Assembly (NCBI GenBank): GCA_930367215.1
Contig: OV884058.1
Location: forward strand, 195,194,208-195,258,207
Source: Pollenia angustigena
Lineage: Eukaryota > Arthropoda > Insecta > Diptera > Polleniidae
DNA length: 64,000 nucleotides
Reading direction: 5' to 3'
Each line of letters begins with the position of its first letter. The stretch's first letter is position 1. The notes beneath the pieces were generated by a model. That model had not been told where the DNA came from and made no database searches. It saw only the letters and a program-made list of their open reading frames with translations. Positions 33,789 to 45,493 of the stretch are shown piece after piece. Made by a program: the position numbers and the translations under genes.

Positions 33789-36487
33789 TAGACTGGTCGC
33801 AATTTTTTTTTTTTAAATTTACATGTTTGCGCTGCTTAAAATATGAGGTTTGGTGTAAGAAATCAAGTCCTAATTTTTCAGCTCAATCCGACGGTGCCTA
33901 GTCGTGCCAAGTGGGGCCCAAAGTTCCCCATTTTATAAAAAAAAACATCTTTTATATCAGATCTTTATAGTAATACTAGTTGAAAAGCCGAAAATCAAAA
34001 ATATGATTACGCTACGATCTTCGACAGAGAAAGTACTTCAAGTGTGCCAAATTTCAGCTTCCTATGTCATCAGATGGCTTCAGAAAGTTGCGGAAAGAAT
34101 AGGACATACATGCAAACATCCTGACATACTAAGAAATTATATATTGTATAGATAGATTAAAGTATTTGCAGTTTAATGTTTTAGTATGATACGAACGAAA
34201 GATTTTTAACTAATTTTAACTAATTCGGGGTCGCTGAATCCAGTGGTGCTAGCCGTTTTTTAGGTTAGCTTTAGTTTTCGAGATATGCCGTTATTTCGAA
34301 AATTAAGGAGGTTGCACAACATATGTTCGCGCAACTCAAAAACGCTTTAGCTTATTGAAAAACTAAAAAAAACCGAAATTCGGCAATAAAATTAACTTTA
34401 AGAAAGTTAAAACTTTTTTCTTCATATTGGCTTTGGTTTTCGAGATATACCGCTATTTCGAAAATTAGGGAGGTTGCACAACATATATTCGCGTAACTCA
34501 AAAACGCTTTAGGTTATTGAAAAACAAAAAAAACCGAAATTCCGCAATAAAATTTTCTTTAAGAAAGTTAAAACTTTTTTCTTCATATTGGCTTTGGTTT
34601 TCGAGATACATATACCGTTATTTCGAAAATTAAGGAGGTTGCACAACATATGTTCGCGTAACTCAAAAACGCTTTAGCTTATTGAAAAACTAAAAAAAAC
34701 CGAAATTCCGCAATAAAATTTACTTTAAGAAAGGTAAAACGTTTTTTTTTATATGCGCAGTCGTTTTAGAAACATAATTTTTTTTTTCTGGAAAATAAAA
34801 TAATTTTTTTATTAAAATTTCGGAATTTTTGTTTTTAAAAATTCATAAAAAATTGAAAAATGCAGCTCTGCTTCTAATTTTATGCAGACATATAAAAAAC
34901 AATATTGCAAACAAAACAAGCTATAAATGATTAAAATCTGTTCACAACTTTTGATTTTATGTATTCACAAAAGACGAAAAATTTTAATTAATTTAAGAAT
35001 TTTATTAAACCGCCATATTTGTATAATTGAAATTCTTATATTTGGCCCGTGTAGTGCCTAGGATGTCTCAAGATGAGACAGATAAGCTGTACCTACTTCA
35101 AGTTGTTGAGCACTATCGTCATTTATATCCGTCCCACAACAAATCTTCTCTTTTAAATTTTTCAACTTAATAAAATCAATCAAATAAATTTACACTTTTT
35201 TTTGAAATTTCGAAATTTTCATTAAAAAAATTATTGTAGAAGCATAGCTGCATTTTCCAATTTTAAATGAATTTGTATGAGAGCCCCCCTAAAAAGTAAA
35301 GGTAAAGGGCAAGTATGTCTCGAGAAAATGTTTAGGACAAAAAACTAATTGAGGTCGGTCATACATTCTATTCCCCTAGGTCTGACTCCTTGGCAGTTAT
35401 GGAGCTTTTTCTTCAATATATTTCTAGTCAGTAGTTAAAATTTTGAATGGGAGCCCCTTAATAAATGGAGATAGCAGGTAGATATTTTAGAAATAAATGA
35501 TGGAGATGAAAAATAAAGTGGAGTTGGTCATACATTTGACCCTTCTTGAGGGATCCTAGGCACTACACGGGCCAAATATAAGAATTTAATAAAATTCTTA
35601 AATTAATTAAAATTTTTCGTCTTTTGTGAATACATAAAATCAAAAGTTGTGAACAGATTTTAATCATTTATAGCTTGTTTTGTTTGCAATATTGTTTTTT
35701 ATATGACTCTATAAAATTAGAAGCATAGCTCCATTCAATTTTTTATGAATTTTTAAAAACAAAAATTCCGAAATTTTAATAAAAAAATTATTTTTTTTTC
35801 CAGAAAAAAAAAATTATGTTTCTAAAACGACTGCGCATATAAGAAAAACGTTTTACCTTTCTTGAAGTAAATTTTATTGCGGAATTTCGGTTTTTTTTAG
35901 TTTTTCAATAAGCTAAAGCGTTTTTGAGTTACGCGAACATATGTTGTGAAACCTCCTTAATTTTCGAAATAACGGTATATCTCGAAAACTAAAGCTAACC
36001 TAAAAAAAACGGCTAGCACCACTGGATTCAGCGACCCCGAATTAGTTAAAATTAGTTAAAAATCGTTCGTTCGTATCATACTAAAATATTAAACTGCAAA
36101 TACTTTAATCTATCTATACAATATATAATTTCTTAGTATGTCAGGATGTTTGCATGTATGTCCTATTCTTTCCGCAACTTTCTGAAGCCATCTGATGACA
36201 TAGGAAGCTGAAATTTGGCACACTTGAAGTACTTTCTCTGCCGAAGATCGTAGCGTAGTCATATTTTTGATTTTCGGCTTTTCAACTAGTATTACTATAA
36301 AAATCTGATAGAAAAGATGTTTTTTTTTATAAAATGGGGAACTTTGGGCCCCACTTGGCACGACTAGGCACCGTCAGATTGAGCTGAAAAATTTGGACTT
36401 GATTTCTTACACCAAACCTCATATTTTAAGCAGCGCAAACATTTAAATTTAAAAAAAAAAAATCCCATACAAGATGCGACCAGTCTA
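33789..36487. mobile_element. Foldback element E4, 2699 bp, arms near 1 kb
   Basis: Ends TAGACTGGTCGCA are inverted, with an exact 8-bp target duplication GTGAACAT (33781-33788, 36488-36495). Arms run about 33789-35070 and 35540-36487 and are nearly identical. The left arm has expanded by tandem copies of a 161-bp unit; the right has one copy. The central 470 bp is AT-rich with no ORF. The paired 83-codon frames in the arms are mirror shadows. Confidence 0.95.
34268..34752. repeat. 161-bp tandem repeat, 3 copies, in E4 left arm
   Basis: Units start at 34268, 34430 and 34591 and contain TTTTCGAGATATACCG, GGAGGTTGCACAACATATG and AACTCAAAAACGCTTTAG. Related scraps occur at 49270-49330 and 60090-60170. 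Confidence 0.92.
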
Positions 36488-36495
36488 GTGAACAT

Positions 36496-37091
36496 AGCTT
36501 TACAATTTAAAACTTAGCAACTAGGACTTATACTACGTACTTAATATTAACATATGTAAATTATAATCCTTTTTCTTCGGCCCTATTAATAAATTATTCA
36601 AGCTTAAGGTCACTTTTTAAAAAATTAATTAAAATGTTTTTATTTTCTATATTTCGATTTCCGTTGAAAATATTCTTCAAAAACTTTTTTAAAATAAAGT
36701 AAAATTTTACAATAAATGGAAAAATAAAATATGGAAAAATAAATTTTAAAATTTCAAAAAACAAAATTATCATAATAAATTTAAAATTTCATTCAACAAA
36801 CTTTAAACAAAAAGACAAACAAACAAAAAGGAAAACAAAATGTTTATATATATTCAAAGCCTTAAACCTATTTTAATGTCCTTTTCCGTCAATAGCCATT
36901 TTCATTTAATAAATGTTTACCAACTGAGCTTTGCCATCTAAAAATTTATTTTATAAACTATCAAGGACAAATACCTATTTATAATTATCCCTTCCATCAA
37001 CCTATTTATTTTTATTCAATAAATGTCTATAAATCTGAGCTAAGCCCTCAGTATAATTTTTTAAAATTAATCCTTTTGCTCAAATGGAACT
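36496..37091. other. AT-rich spacer with diverged tandem pair
   Basis: No gene. Two related stretches (about 36886-36960 and 36995-37070) share TTYAWTAAATGTYTA and a CTGAGCTWWGCC phrase. Confidence 0.5.
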
Positions 37092-37364
37092 ATCAGGTAT
37101 GTGATGAAAATCGATCGATTTAAAAACGCACGTTTTTAAAGGTGTGATGAATTTCGAGGGATTTTAAAATCCATTTCTGAATTAAAGTCTTAAATTTGCG
37201 TTCAGAATACACTTAAGTAAACGAATATAATATAAAATTTAAAAGTGTAAAGACTAAAAATTAAAGGAAAATGTATTTAAAATCAATTTTAAAAGATACT
37301 GAAAACGATATTTTCGGTTTCAAATCGATTCGTTTTTAAAATCGATTTCCATCACTTACCTGAT
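37092..37364. mobile_element. Inverted-repeat MITE with ATCAGGTA ends
   Basis: ATCAGGTAWGTGATGRAAATC is inverted at the right end (37341-37364). Subterminal ATCGATTT words. No certain target duplication. Confidence 0.7.
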
Positions 37365-37369
37365 TATTT

Positions 37370-37690
37370 ATCTGCAAAATTTGTAACATATATCTACGCT
37401 TCTTAAAACTTTCCGTATTCAAAGTTGATGTGTTTTCAAAATCAGGATAATGACAAAAATCCCTACAATGAGTTGATAACGCGGTTCCATGGGTTGAATT
37501 ATAATTCCTATATTTTTGGTCATGTTTGTCCCAGTTGTTCCTACATATATTTTCCTACATTGTTCATTATCATTGCCACCACAATGAATCTTATAAACTA
37601 AATTCGACATATCTGACATTAGTTATCTATCCTTAGTTTTTGTGAATAATCTCCCAACATTATTAATCACCTTATGTGAAAATTTATTTA
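37370..37690 (-). pseudogene. Penelope-like element fragment (GIY-YIG endonuclease)
   Basis: The minus-strand reading gives, in three frames broken by frameshifts and a stop: a linker ending VGRLFTKTKDR; then SNLVYKIHC followed by CRKIYVGTTG; then SFKKRRYMLQIL. The VYKI-x-C ... YVGTTG pattern, with a C-terminal S-x-x-KRR tail, is the GIY-YIG endonuclease end of Penelope-like retroelements. RT is not present nearby. Short, decayed and non-functional. The open frame from the internal ATG at 37619 covers only the middle piece. Confidence 0.75.
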
Positions 37691-38113
37691 AAAAAAAGTT
37701 TATAAATACACTTTTTCTAATGACCAAACTTGTTTAAGTCATGATTAATACAACATTAAAAATGTACTTTTGACTTTTTCTTATACTTACTCTTTCAACA
37801 TTGATTAAAGTTTGTCGTATTTTGTTGTTTATGGCAATCGTAATACCAATTTTGAAAAACCACTGGTTTACGACTACGACAACGACACTCTTAATAAGGT
37901 CGAATATCTAATTAAAGTAATTCAAATAAATCTTTTAAAACCTTTAATTTCTGTCCAGAATTAAAAGTTTTTAAAAATTCATATACCAATGCATTGTACA
38001 TATTTATGTATATACTTTATTTACATGTATAAATACAAGGTGCAAATTTAACACTTCTTACGGTAATTTTCAAATGAAATAATAAATTTTCAATAATTTC
38101 CAAAGAATCTTAA
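37691..38113. other. 3' flank of candidate host exon
   Basis: AT-rich. It contains the probable polyadenylation signal of the exon at 38114-38443; otherwise nothing. Confidence 0.45.
38016..38021 (-). promoter_or_regulatory. Candidate polyadenylation signal AATAAA
   Basis: Minus-strand AATAAA about 93 nt after the stop codon of the Tyr/Pro/Asn-rich exon. Confidence 0.5.
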
Positions 38114-38443
38114 TCATTTTTTACCCGATTGCGGTGGATAAGTTTGTAAAGTAGGCCTTATATTACTAAAAGGATCATAAGGATTGTTATAATTATCAAA
38201 ATTATTAGTAAAGGGATAAGGAGCATATTGGTCGATTACATAAGGCCAAATGCGTATGTTGTTATAACCCAATTGGTTAGTATTAGTATTCCAATTATAA
38301 GGATTTGTGTAAATATAGGGATAAGGCGTGGAGGTTTTGATATTTAAATTCGAAAAGGTAGGACCTAAATTATCTGGCGGTCTATAGGTCACATAATTGT
38401 TATAATTATAAGGATAAGTTGAGGATATTTGGGCTTCAGGAGT
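38114..38443 (-). CDS. Candidate terminal exon, Tyr/Pro/Asn-rich protein
   Basis: A minus-strand reading of about 109 residues starts right after a good splice acceptor (TATATTTACAG, AG at 38444-38445). It runs TPEAQISSTYPYNYNNYVTY and onward to a Lys-Lys stop at 38114. Composition is dominated by Tyr, Pro, Asn and Thr (YPYNYNNY, PYPYIYTNPYNW), typical of secreted structural or low-complexity proteins. I do not recognise the family. A polyadenylation signal follows about 93 nt later. The ATG 18 nt upstream of the exon lies in the acceptor tract and is unlikely to be the start. Upstream exons would be at higher coordinates and were not found; intronic MITE M7 (38623-38762) would fit an intron. 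Its composition differs from the surrounding repeats, which favours a real host exon. Confidence 0.5.
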   Translation of the reverse strand, partial: TPEAQISSTYPYNYNNYVTYRPPDNLGPTFSNLNIKTSTPYPYIYTNPYNWNTNTNQLGYNNIRIWPYVIDQYAPYPFTNNFDNYNNPYDPFSNIRPTLQTYPPQSGKK

Positions 38444-38622
38444 CTGTAAATATACATACAAATTAATTCAATTATTATTGTAAAATTTATTTTTAAAAAA
38501 TACATGCGTAGTTTGCCCCTATTATTTATGTAAATGCTGATTCACTCGCTTGAGATTTTAGCCCCCAAGTCTTGCGCTTTTAGGACAGAATGGAAACGAG
38601 AATGCCATTTATTTTCCTCTTA

Positions 38623-38762
38623 CATGGGGTCTTCACCTAACAATTTTTTGTCATAATAAACGCCAAACTTCATATAAAAAAATGCTGACAAAAATTTTAG
38701 AGTTTTTTTATTTAGACTTTGACGTTTGGTATGACAAAATATTGTCAGGTGAAGACCCCATA
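38623..38762. mobile_element. TTA-flanked MITE M7, 140 bp
   Basis: Inverted ends CATGGGGTCTTCACC / TATGGGGTCTTCACC, flanked by TTA at 38620-38622 and 38763-38765. The arms also share a GACAAWAT phrase and AAACGTCAAA-like sequence. The overlapping 76-codon frame is incidental. Confidence 0.85.
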
Positions 38763-38765
38763 TTA

Positions 38766-39599
38766 AGACTTGACGATTTCAACCTGAAGCCTGTGAATCA
38801 GCACAAAATCGGCAACATCATCTTAGTGTCAAACCAAAGTGGATATAAAGCTGAAGTTTTTGCAATTTTTGCAAATATCAAAAATACCACCTCATATCCG
38901 TGTGGGGCATAAAAAAATATTTAAAAAAATATAAAAAAATATGGTGTCATTTTTTTATATTTTTTTCGTGAAAAAAGTTTCAGCACCGAAAGCGTTGAAG
39001 TTTTGTTTTTATTTATTTATTTCCATCATTAAATCAGTTACTCTTGTTTTAAATAAGTTCGTTTTTGCTTAAATTCATATGTAATCTTCAACACTAAACC
39101 ATTTTTCATTAGTCTAATGCAAAATCCAATGGGTTTCAATTTCCAAAAATAAAATTCGCACATAATATGGAGTTTTAGGAATCGCTTAAAAAACAGTTTT
39201 TTATTATCAGAACAAAATTCCTCAAATGGTGCTGAAGTGGTATTTTGCCGATAAAAAAACAATTATAATTTTTTTTATTGTGTAACTATTATTGTTGTGG
39301 AGTTTTTCACAATTTTTTGGTCCACATTTACTTCACTGATAAATATATTACCATTTGAAATCACTGATGCAGCGCAGTGATGCATTTTCGAACGCACCCT
39401 TTGTCCCGAGTAGCTTCGATAGCTATTTGATCAACCTTTTGCTCAAAAGAAAGTTTATGTCTTTTTCTTTAAGGTAGTTTTGGTCGCTTATTGGGATGCG
39501 AGTGGCTTATGTATAAAAAAAAAATAATTTCTTACTCAAGACGTGGGTTTTTAAATTTTAAGCATATGCAGCACTATTTTGAATTTTTTCCTAAAGAAA
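38766..39599. repeat. Spacer and dispersed repeat W (left part)
   Basis: 39400-39520 (AGTAGCTTCGATAGC, TTAAGGTAGTTTTGGTCGCT) is inverted relative to 40755-40940, so W is an inverted-repeat element or a pair of opposite copies. The rest is unassigned. Confidence 0.55.
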
Positions 39600-40301
39600 C
39601 CAGTGCCAATGTTCTGTAACTATAGTGAGAACTTCTTGCATCGAAAAGATGTGAAACAAAATATTCTATCGTTTCTCGAAAAGTGAGAAAAGTGTGTCTG
39701 TAACTCATGTCGAAAACTATCAAAAGAGATTACGTCGATACGTTATAAATGTCATAATTTGACACTCGAAGCCGATGCGACATTGCAGACGTTTAGAACG
39801 CCAGTCACACATCGTTGACGTCGACTAAAATTGAAAATTTTTCAACGACGGCGGCGAAAATTGTGTAAAGACCGACTTTAATGTTTGTTGTTTGCAAACG
39901 AGGTTTGAAAGCATTCGTATATTTTAAAAAATGTTTAAAGCAAAATAAATAAACAATACAAAAAATGTGTCAGGAACAAAATATTATTATTATTTTTATT
40001 CTTCGCATTTTGCATTTTTAATTGTTTTTTAGTGTTAAAATTTTTTTCGCCCCATTTTTATTCGTCAATTTATGTGACAGCTCAAAGCGGAAAGTTTTCG
40101 TACAAAAATATTACAGACACACTTTTTGGCAAATTTGCGAGTAATTTCCTTACGTGACAGCTTGTACTCGCCAACAAAAGTTACAGACACAGTTTAGTGA
40201 GAAAAACAGCTGTTTGTTTTAATAAATTGAATTTTTGTTTAATTTCACATATTTCAATCGAAAAGTTTCTCGACGCGAGAGTTATAGAACATGGGCACAG
40301 G
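39600..40301. mobile_element. Inverted-repeat element M9
   Basis: The ends CCWGTGCCMATGTTCTRTAAC are inverted. Arms contain repeated ACAGACACACTTT and GTGAGAAA phrases. It splits the dispersed repeat W. No certain target duplication. Confidence 0.65.
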
Positions 40302-41921
40302 ACTAACTCAAAGGAAAAGACATAAGATTTCTTTTGAGCAAAAATAAATATTCCTGCTTAAAAAAAATAAAAAATAGTTTTAAATTAAAAAAAAAAAAAA
40401 ATTTAAATACAAAAAAAATATTTTTCTATCGAAGCTACTTGGGACAAATTTTGCTAACACCAATAGAAAATAAGTTACATGGATGAGAAAGAACTCTGCA
40501 TATTTTAAAATTTGAAAAACCCTCGTCTAGACCATCCAAGCAATTGGCAGAGTTCTTTTCGATTGTCTACGAAATGAAAACTACTTCGTCTCATTTGGTA
40601 GTTAAACAGTAGATTTTGCGGAATTAAACAACAACAAAATACGTTAGAATCGAATAAAAGCGATAGATTTTTGCTAAATGCGGACACTATTTAGATTATT
40701 TTTCGATCGAAATTGTTTGCAGGGGAGTTAGAAACTATTTTTTTTTATACATATGTCACTCGCATCCCAAAAAGCGACCAAAACTACCTTAAAGGAAAAG
40801 TCATAAGCTTTCTTTTAAGCAAAAAAAAAAAGCATACCGGTTAAAAAAAAGTTTTAAAGATAAAAAAAAAATTTTCAAAAAACAAAAAAAATTTTTCAAA
40901 AGATTGATCAAATAGCTATCGAAGCTACTTGGGACAAAATTTTGCTAGCACCAATAACTAATAAGTTACATGGATGAGAAAGAACACCTGTATGGCCAAA
41001 ATGTCAAATTTTTACCCTCTCTAACTCAGAAACTTTTTGACCGATCTTGTTGAAAATCGAAAGACACGATATAAAAATTGGCTCACTTGAAATGAAATCC
41101 CACATATGAATATAATTTAAGAAAAAATTCTACATTGTATAATTATCAAAGCAGTATTTATCATATTTTTGGTCCAAAATTTCAAAAAACTTAAAAGAAA
41201 TTTCTCTAAATAAAACTGATTACAATCACCGCATATTGCTAAATTCATTTCTTCATGGCTTAACAAAATAGAAAAAGGCTAAATCTTGTCACAAAATGGC
41301 TAAATTGGCAACTCTGCTATGAAGTTACACTGGAAAAAATAATTCCAATTCGATCAGTATTGACTGAATTTTGACACTTTTGTAGAAAAAAACATTTTTT
41401 ATTTACAAAAAAATTTTATTTTTTTTTTTGTCAAAAACGGGAACATTTTTGTTTGATGGTAGATGTTAGATGTGAGCAATGTAAACGAGTGTTTCACATT
41501 TTCTACTTCTTTGATGGTAGTTGTTAGATGTTGATCAATGTAAAAAGCCTATAAACTATGGTATTTTTCTGCATTCTTTGGTTACTCGATGTCGAATGCT
41601 ATCATATCAAATTTCGATACATTTCATTTGATATCGAGTGTCATGATACCAAAATAAAAAATTTCGATTAATTTTGCTCGATATCGTATGCGGTGATTAT
41701 ACCACAGTTTGTACATTTTTTAAAATTTTTTTTTATAAAATTTTGGGTAGTTAATTTAAGCATTAAATTTTTACAAATAAAAATGTATTTCAATAATGTA
41801 TTACATAATTTTTATTTGAAATAATTATATAAATAAAGGATGTTTAAGATGTTTTAGACGGATTAAACTTCCGATAGGGATAACTAGATATAAAACTTTG
41901 CTGTCATACTATTGCAAAGAC
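40302..41921. repeat. Repeat W copies and spacer
   Basis: Direct copies of W at 40303-40500 and 40795-40990 share GCTACTTGGGACAAA and AAGTTACATGGATGAGAAAG. A 65-bp pair (TTTGATGGTAGWTGTTAGATG near 41452 and 41511) follows, then a TATCGARTG-type word near 41590-41690. No gene. Confidence 0.55.
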
Positions 41922-41924
41922 TTA

Positions 41925-42907
41925 AGCTGGGATCACACGATTGCCGCAATGCACCAATTTTCACAATTTTTAGTACCCCAATCGTGTGACTGCACAACTA
42001 AATGGCTCATAAACCAATCGAGGAACAATATTGTGCTTACTTTTAACAATAAAATGCAACCCTGGGGCGGCATTCGTGTGACTGCTTGCTATGTAGGCGT
42101 GCGTCAATAAAAATAACAATAATGCGCCAATATTTATTGTGTTCTAGTGCGGCAATCAAACAACACAATACGCGCCACAAAGTATACAAAGATGAAAAAA
42201 GTGACGTATGAAAAATGCCTAAATCATTTGCGAGGGCAGCTTTCGAAGAAAGAGAAACAAAACGTTTTTTGTTAGTGAAGTGACAATGCGTAAAAACAGT
42301 CCGCTACTATCTACACAACTTGCATAATCAAAACAAAAAACGCAAAAAGGGCAGCTTTCGAAGAAAAAGACAGAAAAAAACACAATATTTTCTGTCTCGT
42401 GACGCCTCTGTATACTCTGTGATACGCGCCAATGTTTGCCTTTTTTTAATAAATTAACGTTTTTGTGATTCTTTTAGTAAATTATGAAGATAAATATTTA
42501 TTATTTATTAAGCATTTTAATTTTTTTAATTATTGCTTAAATAAGATTATTTTGATTCCAAATGTAAATCAACTAAAGCGATACAAATATTTTTAGTTTG
42601 TATTCTAAAAATTTTAATAAAAATATTCTCTATTTCTTTATATATTTTAAAATAGAATTTAACTTTGTTTAGAACTTCCAAATAAAAAAGCTACCACAAC
42701 AGCTGTTTTCGCAGTTGTCAAGTAAAAATAATCGTGTGACTGTGCTGCGGCAATTATTGTACCCATTTCACTATGTACCAACTAGCGGCAATTAAATTTG
42801 TGTGAATTCAGAATATTTGATTGGTGCAATTTTATTATTGTGCGTCAATAAAGCTCAATTAAAATTGTGACATATTGGTGCATTTGCGGCAATCGTGTGA
42901 TCCCAGC
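41925..42907. mobile_element. TTA(A)-flanked MITE M4, 983 bp
   Basis: Inverted ends GCTGGGATCACACGATTGCC, flanked by TTA(A) at 41922-41925 and 42908-42911. The arms repeat CAATCGTGTGACTGC-like words. A phrase GGGCAGCTTTCGAAGAAA occurs twice inside. No transposase. The ends resemble M3 and M6 (TGGGWTCACAC). Confidence 0.85.
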
Positions 42908-43034
42908 TTAACACCTAGGGTAGCCAGATTTTAAATTCGGGAAAACAGTACATTGAATACATAAAAACAGTACAATCAAGAAAAAAACAGTACATTTTTT
43001 TTGACGACAACATTACCATTTGTTTTAATAAGTA

Positions 43035-43150
43035 ACCCCCAATTTCACCAAGTTCAGCTATAATAAACTATCAGTTCAAGCTGTCAAAACATATTGTAAG
43101 CTGGAAGTTAAAGTAATAGTTAGTTTTAACTGAACTTGGTGAAATTGGGG
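43035..43150. mobile_element. TA-flanked MITE, 116 bp
   Basis: Inverted ends ACCCCMAATTTCACCAAGTT, TA at 43033-43034 and 43151-43152. Nested in the hAT element. A diverged relative is at 43511-43779. Confidence 0.85.
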
Positions 43151-43510
43151 TAAATATTTTAAACTTTTGATTGAATATGCAACAACAATTATATAAAGAA
43201 AGAAATACACTTAAAATGTATAACGTCAAAGGAATTATTTCCAGTTTATGGCATTTCATAAATATACATATGAAATTACTCCATTTGCGTTTAAAAAGCA
43301 AACACCACAAACGAAGCATTTGGCCAGAGAAAAGCCTTACTTAGCTCAAAACAATCAACTCATTGATTTTGTAAGTACGATTTTCTTTAAACATATTCGT
43401 ATTTAAAGCAATTTTCACTACACACATAGTTGCACAAATCATATAGAATTTGAGAAAATGTTTGTTTCCAAAATTAATTTTCCAATTTTAAATAATTTTT
43501 AAATTATTTA

Positions 43511-43779
43511 CGGCTAATTTTACCAAGTTCAGCTATAATTAACTATTACTAAAACAATAGGTTTTTTGACTTTTATAATGAAAGTTAATTAAACCTGGGG
43601 GCAAATTATGGCAGTCGTTATCGAATACTTTTTAGATTCGAAGGCAATGTTATTTCAGTTGATACTGAACGAATCGTTATTATTTTTTCAGTGTTGTGAA
43701 AACTAAAATAAATGCTATACAATACTAAAAAAATAATTTCGATCCGTTCAGTATAGAACTTGGTTAAATTGGCCATTAA
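43511..43779. mobile_element. Diverged MITE related to 43035-43150
   Basis: GGCTAATTTTACCAAGTTCA is inverted at the right as GGCCAATTTAACCAAGTTC. Longer and more decayed than its neighbour. Confidence 0.65.
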
Positions 43780-44509
43780 TCTATAAAACCCAAAAAAAAT
43801 AGTTTGGTTTATTTTTATTTCACAAAATCTGAAAATATTTAAAATCAAGTGCAATTGAAAACGATGAATATTTTCAAAAAAATTTTTGTAAAAATTTACT
43901 TATCTTTTTCTTGTTTCAGTAGTTTAGGTAAAGAACAGTGGTCCTCAAAGGTATTAGGTATTTTTATAAATTTTTAACACGGATAATTTTCCAAATTTGT
44001 TTGTTTTCAATTTTACGTGATTTCGATTTCCAGAACATGCCCGAAAATTAAAAAAGTTCTAAAAATTAACGATAACTGTTTTGGAATAAGTATTTTTTAG
44101 TACTTAAAAAAATTTAGATTTTATTTTTGTCTTTCTCAGGTGTGGAAAGGGAAAGACTATTGGAAGAGGTAGCCATAAAATCATAACAACACGAAAATAT
44201 ACCACTGCTACGAGCCACCCATTATAATTTAGATTTCTACTGTGTATTTATGAGAAAACAATGACCACAGCGTAAAAACTCTTATTATTTTAGAACTTTT
44301 TTTTTAACACAACATAATTTTTTGTAAGCCAGTTCTGTTAAATATAGACTGAGCAAAAAAAAAACAGTACAAAAAAACAGTACAAAGTGTAAAAAACAGT
44401 ACATTTGTGTACTGTTTTAGGAGTTGTGCATAAAACAGTACAATTGCAAAAAATCAGTACATGTACTGCTTAAAACAGTACGTATGGCAACCCTATTAAC
44501 ACCAGACGT

Positions 44510-44740
44510 TTGGTGGCCGAATTTTCTCAAAAATGCATGTGTAAATTGGCAACCCCATTAAAATCTCTTGCCTATGCTTATAAACAAGCAACGATTGGTC
44601 ATTTAGAAGCCAACCTCCGATGCAATTTTGACGAAAAAAGACCAAGTATGCTCGAAAAAGTGTTGCAAATTTGGACAGACAGGATGGCGTTCATAAGCAT
44701 TCGCGGTGGCCATATACTAGGAATTATTTTTAAGCATTAA
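44510..44740 (+). CDS. Unrecognised open frame, possible terminal exon
   Basis: About 76 codons with mixed, protein-like composition (ATIGHLEANLRCNFDEKRPS, then MLEKVLQIW and SIRGGHILG) and an AATAAA about 50 nt after the stop. If the adjacent hAT and M4 are removed, the frame continues upstream without a stop for about 15 codons to near 41895. No start codon fits well, and I do not recognise the family. It may be chance. Confidence 0.2.
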   Translation: MVAEFSQKCMCKLATPLKSLAYAYKQATIGHLEANLRCNFDEKRPSMLEKVLQIWTDRMAFISIRGGHILGIIFKH

Positions 44741-44799
44741 ATGGCATGAAATTTGTAAATTGACTTCACCAAAATTTTGATAATTTCAATAAATTCTTT

Positions 44800-45493
44800 G
44801 TGTTTTATGTTTAAAACAAGTTCTATGCTTCTAAAACACACCCTTTATATTTTCTTTCCAACTAAAATTTCTTTAATTTTTATTTGAGTGGATGCAAATT
44901 TTTCTATCGATAGCGTTAACTATACTAGACGTCGTCCGCACAATAGAAAATATCAACTGACTGACAATTCGTTTATTGTTGTTTACTTGTGTCGACGCCG
45001 ACTTTCATAATAGGGGCTATTCTTTTAATTAAACTATTAACAACTCACCATTATCATCGAAGATATTGTTAACGCTATGAAAACTTTATACATTTTGTCT
45101 CTTTTCTCTTACTTTAAACATATTCCACCAAGACACCTTTTAGTTGTAAATTTAATTCAATACTAATACCTATTTTATTGTTACTATTGTATTTATAAAA
45201 TAAAATTTATTAAATTGTGTTAAAAAAAAGCAAATTTGACATTGAACTTGAACCGTTCCAAAACACATCTAATCCATTTGTGATTGTCACCATTTGCACC
45301 AATTAATTGGACTTGGCGTATGTGTGCTATAAAATGTTCTCATTGTTTAAGGTAATATACGATAATTTAGTTTTTATTTTATAAATTACAAATATTTCAC
45401 AATTATTAAAAAAAAAAATTATAAACGTTTTTTCATTATTATTTGTTTTGTGAAAACGACATTTAACATATCGTTGTCTAAATAAATATATTT
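44800..45493. other. AT-rich spacer
   Basis: No gene, repeat or RNA that I can support. Confidence 0.5.

Larger units (their letters stand above)
42916..44495. mobile_element. Non-autonomous hAT element, 1580 bp
   Basis: Ends TAGGGTAGCCAGA / TAGGGTTGCCATA with an exact 8-bp duplication TTAACACC (42908-42915, 44496-44503). Roughly nine AAACAGTACA words crowd the two ends. No transposase. The duplicated target includes the flank of M4, so it landed directly beside that element. Confidence 0.94.

Noticed and set aside
33904..36361. Two 83-codon ORFs (plus and minus) as conserved small proteins
   Set aside because: Mirror images within the E4 arms; not independent evidence of coding.
37092..37364. 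Assignment to hAT from the CAGGTA start
   Set aside because: The 8-bp flanks (GGAACTAT / ATTATTTA) do not match, so only an unclassified inverted-repeat MITE is supported.
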